This document shows positions 55,839 through 64,000 of a DNA stretch of 64,000 nucleotides, piece after piece. Under the pieces are notes generated by a model that saw nothing but the letters and a program-made list of their open reading frames with translations, was not told the origin of the DNA and did no database searches. This DNA is from Euphorbia lathyris (lineage: Eukaryota > Streptophyta > Magnoliopsida > Malpighiales > Euphorbiaceae), in contig NC_088918.1 in the NCBI RefSeq assembly GCF_963576675.1, forward strand, positions 60,655,501 through 60,719,500, written 5' to 3'. Position 1 is the stretch's first letter, and each line of letters starts with the position of its first letter. The position numbers and the translations under genes are program-made.

Positions 55839-57623
55839 ATGGGTGAGAATAGCACTCGTTTCCTTCCCGGGAACCAAACAACACAGATACTCCCCGAGGG
55901 ATTATCAATCACTAGACCTCCCCTATTCTTTGGGTTAAATTATACATTCTGGAAGAATAGGATAAAGAACTTTATTCAAGCCACAAACATGAGTGCATGG
56001 CTTGCAATTGTTCAAGGTCCACATGTGCCATACAAAACTGTTAACAATGAGAAAATTGTTAAAAGTGAAGCTGAGTGGACAGAGGATGACCTCAAAAAAT
56101 TACAAAATAATGCTTCGGCTATCAATATGCTTCACTGTGCTCTAGATGCTGCAGAATACAATAAGATTTCAGGTTGTGAGTCAGCTCAGGAGATTTGGAA
56201 GAAGCTTGAAGTGACTTATGAAGGCACCAGCAAGGTCAAGGAATCCAAAGTGAACCAACACATGCGATTGTATGAGCTGTTCGAGATGACTGACAATGAG
56301 GACATCTCAGCAATGAATGCCAGGTTCACCAACATAATAAATGAGCTTAAAAGACTCGGTAAGAATTTCACTGAAGAAGAACAAGTGAAGAAGATCTTAC
56401 GAAGTCTTCCCAAAAGCTGGCAAGCTAAGAAGACAGCTGTAGAGGAAGCTCAGGACCTGACCACATACAAATATGATGAGCTGATCGGTTCCTTGCTGAC
56501 CCATGAAATCTCCATGAAAAATTTTGAAGCTAAGGAGAAAACCGAAGATAAGAAGCAGAAATCATTAGTGATGAAAGCTGACTCCACTGAAGCTGACTCC
56601 ACTGATGATGAAGAAATGGCTATGTTCACTAGAAAGATGAAGAAGCTGTTCAGAAGAAATGACAGAAACGGCAAAAGGTCATTCAGAAGAAGTGACAAAT
56701 ACAAAGTTGAGTCAAGTGACAAATACAAGAAGGACAGCTCCAAGTTTGTCACATGTTTTGACTGCCATCAAACTGGGCACATCAAGTCAAGCTGTCCCAA
56801 CCTTAAGAAGGAGAAGAAGGGAAGCAAAAAGGCTATGGTAGCAACATGGAGCGATAGTGATGAGTCAACCTCATCTGAAGCTGATGCAAATGAAACAGCC
56901 AACATATGCTTCATGGCTGACGATGCTGACCATTCTCAATCTGAGCATAATGACCTCTCTGATGAAACTTACCAGGAGGTACACACTAATGAGGTAACAC
57001 CCTTACTTTTGTTTAGAAATGAGATGGTAAATGCCCTGAGTGATTTATATAAGCTAACTAAAAAATGCAATAACAAAATAAAATCACTCAACAGGCGATG
57101 TGACGAGATTGAAGAGGTCAAGCTGAGTGACCTCCGATATCTCCTCCAAGACAACTCAGATTTACATACCAACATGCAAATCTTGCACAAGTTTGTCACG
57201 GAGGTTCAATCTGAGTCAAAGAAACTTAGAAAGGATGTCACAACCTTGCAAAGTCAAGTGAGAGGCTCAAGTAGAAATAAACCCCATACTGAGTACGCAA
57301 GTACTAGTCAGCATAAGCAATTCACTTAATGTGAGTGTTGTGGAAAAAGGGGGCACACAAAAGATGTGTGTTGGCATAACAAGCGGATTGTCCAATGTGA
57401 CTTCTGCGAAAGAAAATGGCATTCCACAAAAGTATGCTGGCATGCCCAACACAACAATGCTGACCATACTCAGTACAACCCTCAAATGGTACCTTTTTGT
57501 GACTTTTGTGGTAAGCCTGGCCACACTATAAAAGTATGTCGTCACAAGTTGAAATATGACTTTGCACTTGTTTACACTAACAAGAAAGGACCCAAAAAGA
57601 ATTGGGTACCTAAAAACGAATAG
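55839..57623 (+). pseudogene. gag: Sirevirus-like Gag with four zinc knuckles, one in-frame stop
   Basis: ATG 55839 (MGENSTRFLPG) starts 496 open codons. The N-terminal capsid block is ITRPPLFFGLNYTFWKNRIK (copia Gag type), with MRLYELFEMTDNEDISAM and LRSLPKSWQAKKTAVEEA following. A first knuckle CFDCHQTGHIKSSC lies near residues 306-319, then an acidic, Ser-rich stretch and a coiled coil. A TAA at 57327-57329 interrupts; the same frame continues to 57623 with three more knuckles in tandem, CECCGKRGHTKDVC-type, CDFCERKWHSTKVC and CDFCGKPGHTIKVC, all CX2CX4HX4C. A TAG at 57621-57623 separates this from pol, six bases before the pol ORF's first ATG. Whether either stop is a genuine expression control or decay is unclear. 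Confidence 0.8.
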
Positions 57624-57629
57624 TTTAAA

Positions 57630-60600
57630 ATGCAGGTCAGCTTGACATGCGTGGAGAAGTCAAAACTTTGGTATATAGATAGCACATGCTCAAGACACAT
57701 AACAGGTGATGAAACTCAGTTCATCACACTAGAGCTTAAACGAGGAGGTAGTGTAAGCTTTGGAGACAACAAGAAGGGCAAGATAGTTGGCTCAGGAACT
57801 ATCGGAGGTAACCCTAAAATTGAGTCAGTCTCCTTAGTTAAAGGTCTCAAATATAATCTTCTAAGTGTAGCTCAGCTTTGCAAGAGTGGAAGAAAGGTTA
57901 TATTTGATGATACTAAGTGTCAAATACTCGAGGGAAAAACAAATGATTTGATTTTAACAGCCCCTCGTGTAGAAAATGTCTACATGTTGAGTTTGGAAAA
58001 ACAATTTTCAAAAATTATATGCATAGTGTCTAAAGAGGACAACTCCTGGCTATGGCATAGGAGACTTGGGCATGTCAGCATGGACCTCCTAGCCAAATTA
58101 ATTAAAAAGCAACTAGTTGAAGGATTACCCAAACTAAAATATGAAAAAGATCAACTATGTAATGCTTGCCAGCAAGGCAAACAAACCAAAAAGTCATTTC
58201 ATAGCAAAAATATTGTCTCAACCAAAAGACCATTGGAATTACTACATTTGGATCTTTTCGGACCTATCCAGCCACTCAGCATGGGAGGTAAGAAATTTTC
58301 CTTAGTTATTGTAGATGATTTCTCTAGGCATACTTGGGTCATCTTGTTGAGTAGCAAAGATGAAACATTTGAGATGTTTACTACATTAGTCAAAAAGCTT
58401 GAAAATGACAAAGACCTAAGAGTAGCTCACATTAGAAGTGATAATGGTGGAGAATTCAAAAACCAAATGTTTGATGAATTCTGTGAAACTAATGGTATTG
58501 ACCACAATTTCTCTGCCCCTAGAACTCCTCAACAGAATGGAGTTGTTGAAAGAAAGAATAGGACAATAGTAGAAATTGCTAGGACAATGCTGAGTGAAAA
58601 TAGGCTACCAAGTATTTTTGGGGAGAAGCTGTCAATACAGTATGTTATATATTGAATAGGGCCTTGGTAAGACCTATATTAAAGAAAACTCCTTATGAAC
58701 TTTGGAAAGGACGAAAGCCCAATATTGGATACTTTCATGCCTTTGGGTGTAAATGTTTTATACTCAACACTAAGGATAATCTGGCAAAGTTTGATGCCAA
58801 AGCTGACGAAGCGATCTTTCTGGGGTACTCAACAAACAGTAAAGCATATAGAATTTATAATAAAAGGACTCAGGTAGTAGAAGAGTCAGTCCATGTAGAT
58901 TTCGATGAAACTGACCCTGCAGGAAAAACAACTCAACACACAGAGGAAGAACCCAACTCAGCTTCTGCTGACCAGAATGGACATGCTGAGTCATCAGCAC
59001 AAGAGCTGACCAAAGGTAAAAATGAAACAGAAATTACCTTTGCTGACCAATCTGTTCCTGCAGAGATTGTAGAAACACCTGCTCCAAATGACTCAACATT
59101 GCCTAAGGAAATAAAAATTCCAAGAGGACATTCAGAAAAGTCCATTCTTGATGCTGCTGACAACAAGCTGATGATAAGAGATCAGCTTAGGAAGTTCCTC
59201 AGCAACGTTGCCTTTGTATCAGTACATGAACCGAAGAACTTTGCTGATGCTGAGCATGATGAATATTGGATCAATGCTATGCAAGAAGAGCTTGACCAAT
59301 TCATAAGAAATGAGGTATGGGATTTAGTACCTAAGCCCAGAAATCAAAAGTCCATAGGGACTAAATGGGTTTTTAGAAACAAACTAGATGAGCATGGAAA
59401 TGTTGTTAGGAACAAAGCTCGACTTGTAGCCCAAGGCTATAGTCAGCAAGAGGGCATTGACTATGGTGAAACCTTTGCACCAGTTGCTAGATTAGAAGCT
59501 ATACGTATATTGTGTGCATATGCCAATTTCATGAACTTCAAATTGTATCAAATGGATGTTAAAAGTGCATTTCTTAATGGCTTTATAAACGAAGAGGTAT
59601 ATGTTAATCAACCTCCTGGTTTTGAAGACCCAAAATTCCCAAACCACGTTTATAAACTCAAGAAGGCCCTATATGGCCTGAAACAGGCTCCAAGAGCCTG
59701 GTATGAAAGGTTGACCAACTTCCTGCTGACCAGGAACTATGTCAGAGGAAAAGCTGACACAACCTTGTTCATTAAGAAAAAGGGCAAACATACCCTACTT
59801 GCACAAATCTATGTAGATGACATAATATTTGGTGCTACTGACGAATCCTTGTGTCAAGAGTTTAGCAAACAGATGCAGACTGAGTTTGAAATGTCCATGA
59901 TGGGGGAACTCAGCTTCTTCCTTGGACTTCAGATCAAGCAAGGTAAGAACGGCATCTTCATTAGTCAGTCCAAGTACACCAAGGAGATGTTAAAGAAGTT
60001 TGATATGGGAGACTGTAAGCCCATATCAACCCCTATGGGTACTGATATTGTCCTATGCAAAGATGAGAAAAGTAAGTCAATAGATAGTAAACTTTATCGA
60101 GGTATGATAGGCTCCTTACTTTATCTCACTGCTAGTAGACCTGATATACAGTACTCAGTATGTTATTGTGCAAGATATCAAGCTGACCCAAGGGAATCTC
60201 ACTTAATTGCTGTAAAAAGAATTTTTAGATATTTGCAGAGCTCAGTTGATGCAGGTTTGTGGTATCCAACTTCAAATGACTTCACACTCATAGGATACAC
60301 TGATGCTGACTATGGACGGGATAAGCTAGAACGTAAGAGCACTTCAGGAGGATGTCATTTCCTTGGAAGCTGTCTAGTATCCTGGTTCAGCAAGAAGCAG
60401 TCATCAGTTGCTCTGTCTACAACTGAAGCTGAGTACGTTGCTGCTGGAAGCTGTGTAGCTCAAGTCCTATGGATAAAGCAACAGCTTGAGGATTATGGAG
60501 TAAGAACTGAGACAATATAGATCAAATGTGACAACAAGAGTGCCATTGATCTATCCAAGAATCTCATCCAACACAGCAGGATGAAGCATGTCAGCATAAG

Positions 60601-60757
60601 GCATCACTTCATCAGAGATCACATACTAAAGGGTGAGATCAAGCTGACCTATGTGCTAACAAATGAACAGCTTGCAGATATCTTCACCAAGCCTTTGGCT
60701 CGTGAGCAATTTAACATACTAAGGGAAGCTATCGGTATGTCTAATCCTCTTCAATAA
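57630..60757 (+). pseudogene. pol: Copia Pol: protease, integrase, reverse transcriptase, RNase H; one frameshift, one stop
   Basis: Protease motif WYIDSTCSRHITGD has Thr where Gly is usual in the Asp-Ser-Gly site. Next the GAG-pre-integrase zinc region (LWHRRLGHVSMD, CNACQQGKQTKKSF) and the integrase core with D in LHLDLFGP, D in RSDNGGEF and E in NGVVERKNRT. At about 58614-58618 a T run is one base short, shifting frame before the FWGEAV-type block; the frame resumes from 58652. RT has [54 protein letters not shown] and catalytic [10 protein letters not shown]. RNase H has [20 protein letters not shown], a TAG at 60518-60520, KCDNKSAI and the C-terminal NEQLADIFTKPL, ending at TAA 60755-60757. 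With two small changes it would be a full-length Pol. Confidence 0.85.
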
Positions 60758-61307
60758 TTCTAAATATTTGAATAAATGTTGAGTGATTGTCATGCTGACT
60801 GATATCAATCTAGTAACTACTGCACATTGAGCTAATAGTCTATGCTGAGTAGATATAAATGTTGAGTAAATATTCTGTGCTGAGTAGATAAACATATTGA
60901 ATAATCACCTTATGCTGAGTAGATGTACATGCTGAGTGATTAACGTATGTTGAGTTACTAAGAGATAGAAAATCCATCTACGTAGAATTAAATACTCAGT
61001 ATCATAAACGATTCATATCCTGGCAAATTGAGTAAAAGCCCACTTGTACCAATGAACAATGACACGTATAACAAATCATACCTAGAAAAATGCAAGTAAT
61101 AATGAATACCCATGCGCCGAACCTGTTATAAATGGCAGAATCTTTGTCGATTAAAGTCCCAAGAAGAAAACGGCTAGTTCATTAATTAGGAATGATTCAA
61201 GACTCTATAAGTAGTGGAAGGATCCCCACTCATTACTCTTTACGCTTAAAATCTTCTGAAATCGAATCCTTCTCTCTCCCTAAACCTTAAAACCTTCATC
61301 TGTAACA
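60758..61307 (+). other. Spacer between pol and the third ORF, with repeated TGCTGAGTAGAT motifs
   Basis: TGCTGAGTAGAT and close variants recur about seven times between 60780 and 60955. The remaining 350 bases are a leader with a possible CTATAAGTAG box at 61204-61213 and a CTTCTCTCTCCC stretch before the third ORF, so an internal promoter is conceivable. No reading frame. Confidence 0.6.
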
Positions 61308-63366
61308 ATGGCTTCCGGCAAACACGAAATCCCTAACTTCACCACTCAGCTTGGCCAAACCTCTGGCAAACCCACTCAACCTGACCCCGCCGGTTCATCA
61401 AAGCCAGTAGAAAGGAACATGATCAAGGTCCATAAGAAGGTCAACAACTTGGAGGTTCTAAAATGCAGATGGTTCTCTCTAGGATTCATCACTTCTGAGA
61501 AACCGTTCTGTGACTGGATCGAGAAGAAAAAATGGACCGGTCTCTTCTCACTCACCGGAAAAACATACCCTAGGATGGTCAGAGAGTTCTATTCCAACAT
61601 GTTTGTTGATGAAGAAGATGCTGACTATTTGGAGACCACGGTCAAAGGACAGAAAATCACCATAACCCCTGCCTATCTAGCTACTCTGCTAAACTTACCA
61701 GATGAAGGAATGGAGTTTAGGACAACAAAAGAAAAGGTACCAAAGGAAAAGCTTGACCAGATCAAGGGGTTCTGCAAACCCAAGAATCATAAAGGTGAAA
61801 TACCCAGCACCTGTATGGGGCAAGAACAGAAGATGGCACACTACATATTGACCAACTCCATCTTCCCCAAACTCAACTCAGCCTCATCTGCCTCTAACTT
61901 TGAGCAGTGCTTCATATGGCACATGCTGACCTACACCCCTCTCAACCTTCCGGTATTTCTGGTTGGTGCGCTCTAGCGAGGAGGTAAGAAATTTCGGTTA
62001 GGTTCCTTAATCACTAAGATCCTCGAGGATAAACAGATCGAGACCATAAATGAAACTGATACCTTGGGAAATGAGATCACAGCAGCTCTGCTGGTTGGAT
62101 TATTATACAATCAACCATTGAAAGGATATGAAGAAATTGAAGATATTGAGGAAAATGATGAAGCTAAATAGGAAGATGTGGAGGCTCCTACTGAGTCCCC
62201 TAAGGACAAGAAGAAGAGAAAAGCGCTGGCAACATGCGCAAAAGATATTGACGCAGTGCCCAGGAAGAAGCGGGCTATGAACAGAGCTAAGAATATTGAT
62301 ACTGACCAACCTCAAGGTACACCTAGGTCGGCAGAGAAAAGAAAGATGCCAGAAGAGCCTGAGGATGAAGAAGAGGAAAATCCGAAATCCCCCTTGGTGA
62401 AAAGGAAGAAGGGTCATACCTCAAAGACAGTTGAAGCTAATCCCTTGGATTGGGTTGTACCTCCAAAAGGTCATGGAATTGACCTAGACCAAAATCATGC
62501 TGAGCCGGTCAAGGATGCTGAGCAAGAAACTCATGTTGATGAAGAAGTCAATACCGAGCAGGAACAACCTACTGATGTTGAGCAACATCAGGATGATGCT
62601 GAGCGGAGAATTGAGGAAGAAGAAAATGTTGCTGTTGAGGATCACATTGAGCAACATGATAATCCAACTGTGGTAGAAGAGACAGTTGATACTGATGAGG
62701 AGGTTATTCATGCTGACCCATCTCCTCCTAGAGAAACAAGGTTCAAGCGGCTCAAGAAGAAAGCCCATAAGACTCCAGCTCTTGACCTCCTTGCAGACTC
62801 TCCTCCTCAAGATATTGATGCTAAACTCTCCAAAATTCAGTTCAAATATTTCTCCCATGATAATGAGCCTGAGTCTCCTCCAACGGATCTTGTGCAAAAA
62901 CAAGCCTCTGTTACTCAAGATGAGGAACAAGACAAAACCTTTGAAAATCCAAATCCAACTGCTCAAGATGGAACAAATCCTGCTTCAACTTCACCCACTC
63001 AAGTTGAGCAGGTCAACATGACTAACCAACTCCACCTCCAACACAGCATGTTGATAAATCAGCTCCTGAAGCCAATCTGCATCAAAGTCCTGTCACCAAT
63101 CAAGATGATTAATCTGGCAAACAGACAACTCCACCACCATCAAGCTCAATTCCAGCCTCTGAAACAAATGCTGCTCAATTCACATACTTGAATGCTACTG
63201 AGTCAGGATGACGAATCATTACCTCTGCTCAGTCCTTGCTTCAAGATTTGAACCCTCCTCAAGCTGATGCCACTAGATCTTTTCATGCTGAGTCCTCCCA
63301 ACTGTCTGGTATCACTCAGCTTCTCAATGAACTAAGAGGACTCAAGGATCTTGTAAGTGTTATGAC
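61308..63366 (+). pseudogene. Envelope-position ORF of the Sirevirus-like element (putative plant transposon protein domain)
   Basis: ATG 61308 opens MASGKHEIPNFTTQ. Residues 40-150 (WIEKKKWTGLFSLTGKTYPR, MVREFYSNMFVDEEDADYLE, VKGQKITITPAYLATLLNLP) match the plant-transposon-protein family annotated as PF20167, found in retroelement third ORFs and in many plant genomes. TAG 61974-61976 and TAG 62169-62171 are in frame; the sequence continues as a lysine-rich then strongly acidic, Glu/Asp-Val-Glu-rich tail (KKRKALATCAK; EQEQPTDVEQHQDDAERRIE). Near 63100 the frame changes and coding-like text (LLQDLNPPQADATRSFHAES, TQLLNELRGLKDLV) runs directly into the LTR. I see no signal peptide or clear membrane helices, so an envelope function is not supported; the role is unknown. 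Confidence 0.65.
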
Positions 63367-64000
63367 TGTTGAAACACCTTTCCACAAGATTTTGATTTGA
63401 CAAAATCATCCATGATTAAGAGGCAATTAAATTTAGATGCTTTGATTTAATTGTACTAATATGTTTGTTAAATATTGAGTGCAAAAATATATAAAGTAAA
63501 GACAGGACAAAAGTCAGCACGAACGAAGCTGAGTAGAACGGAACTCAGCATGACAGAATAGAAGCTGAGTGGAGTTAAAAATTTAGAAGCAAAACGAAGC
63601 TGACTAATGATTGAAGAATTCTTTAGAAGTGATTAAACAGAACGGAGCTGACCTTGGAGGTACTCAGCATGAACCATGAACATTCGAAAAGAGCAAACGA
63701 AGCTGAGTAACAGTCAGGACAGCATGAAGGATCCGTTCACTAAAAGACGAAGTCTGCCAATCTTCTGCACCAATAATTGGAACCTCGAAGACACCTAAAA
63801 GACCAATTCCAAGAGTCATGGGATGATGGATTATTGAAAAAGACAACTGACGCAAACAGACAAACCAGACGCTAGAAGACAAACCTGATGCCTGAAGAAA
63901 AACAGAGAAAAGGAATGGCGGTGCAGTCTGAAGCTATCCAGAAATTGTTCCCCAAAAGAGCCGTTTTGACATTAACGGTCAAGACATTTCAAACGATCAA
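63367..64000 (+). repeat. 3' LTR of the Sirevirus-like element, cut by the window end
   Basis: Starts TGTTGAAACACCTTTCC and is co-linear with the 5' LTR. About four differences occur in the first 120 bases, with many more substitutions and several indels after that. No purine tract precedes it. Confidence 0.8.

Larger units (their letters stand above)
54288..64000 (+). mobile_element. Sirevirus-like Ty1/copia retrotransposon with envelope-position ORF, right end outside the window
   Basis: LTR (54288-55775), tRNA-Met primer site, gag, pol in the copia order protease-integrase-RT-RNase H, a third ORF after pol, and the start of the 3' LTR at 63367. A third ORF downstream of pol, a large Gag with extra zinc knuckles and a long LTR are features of the Sirevirus group. 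Main lesions: TAA 57327, TAG 57621, one missing T at about 58617, TAG 60518, TAG 61974 and 62169, and a frame change near 63100. Otherwise it is well preserved compared with its neighbours. Confidence 0.85.

Noticed and set aside
62103..62966. Minus-strand ORFs of 104 and 160 codons
   Set aside because: Shadows of the acidic ORF3 tail; hydrophobic composition results from reading Glu/Asp codons in reverse.
61308..63366. True envelope glycoprotein
   Set aside because: No signal peptide, membrane anchor or furin-like site; the N-terminal domain instead matches a plant transposon-associated family.

Overview
The window is nuclear DNA of a flowering plant, most likely a eudicot. It is AT-rich and intron-bearing, and is dominated by plant-type transposable elements. 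The captured gene scraps are plant genes: a TIP-type aquaporin, a cucumisin-like subtilase and a thermospermine/spermidine synthase. I see no intact host gene; the locus is a repeatedly nested transposon graveyard. | Layout. 1-5011: a CACTA element (818-5008, TSD ATG) carrying a decayed ubiquitin-conjugating (E2) gene fragment, set in unassigned DNA. 5012-9300: a copia 3' end, a solo Sirevirus-type LTR (7209-8469) and an LTR-like promoter. 9522-21690: miniature elements (Harbinger, Mutator-like and a GGCCTGTTTGG family), one of them split by an internally deleted gypsy element that keeps only LTR sequence and gag (13159-16382). 22080-24620: a LINE-type RNase H fragment interrupted by a hAT element, which holds a Harbinger MITE, which holds a Mutator-like MITE. 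25012-39527: a complete but mutated Ty3/gypsy Tat-lineage element with paired 287-bp LTRs, TSD CTTAT, gag-PR-RT-RH-aRNH-INT, tandem repeats, and an antisense intron-containing gene. A second Pack-CACTA (33870-37416, TSD ATA) is inserted in that antisense gene and carries fragments of three host genes. 40900-46194: a full-length L1 LINE on the minus strand with intact ORF1. 46920-54287: a hAT terminus, a gypsy LTR-gag-PR remnant, more MITEs, and a decayed gypsy pol. 54288-64000: a Sirevirus-like Ty1/copia element with gag, pol and an envelope-position ORF, inserted in that pol; its 3' LTR runs off the window. | How it works together. The retroelement proteins would have driven their own copying, but each set is now broken by stops and small indels. 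Most stops could be C-to-T changes at CAA, CAG or CGA codons, the pattern expected of silenced, methylated DNA. The DNA transposons here are non-autonomous: no transposase was found. The most interesting content is the two gene-capturing CACTA elements and the antisense gene of the Tat element. All boundaries, TSDs and domain names were read by eye; no alignment or database search was run.
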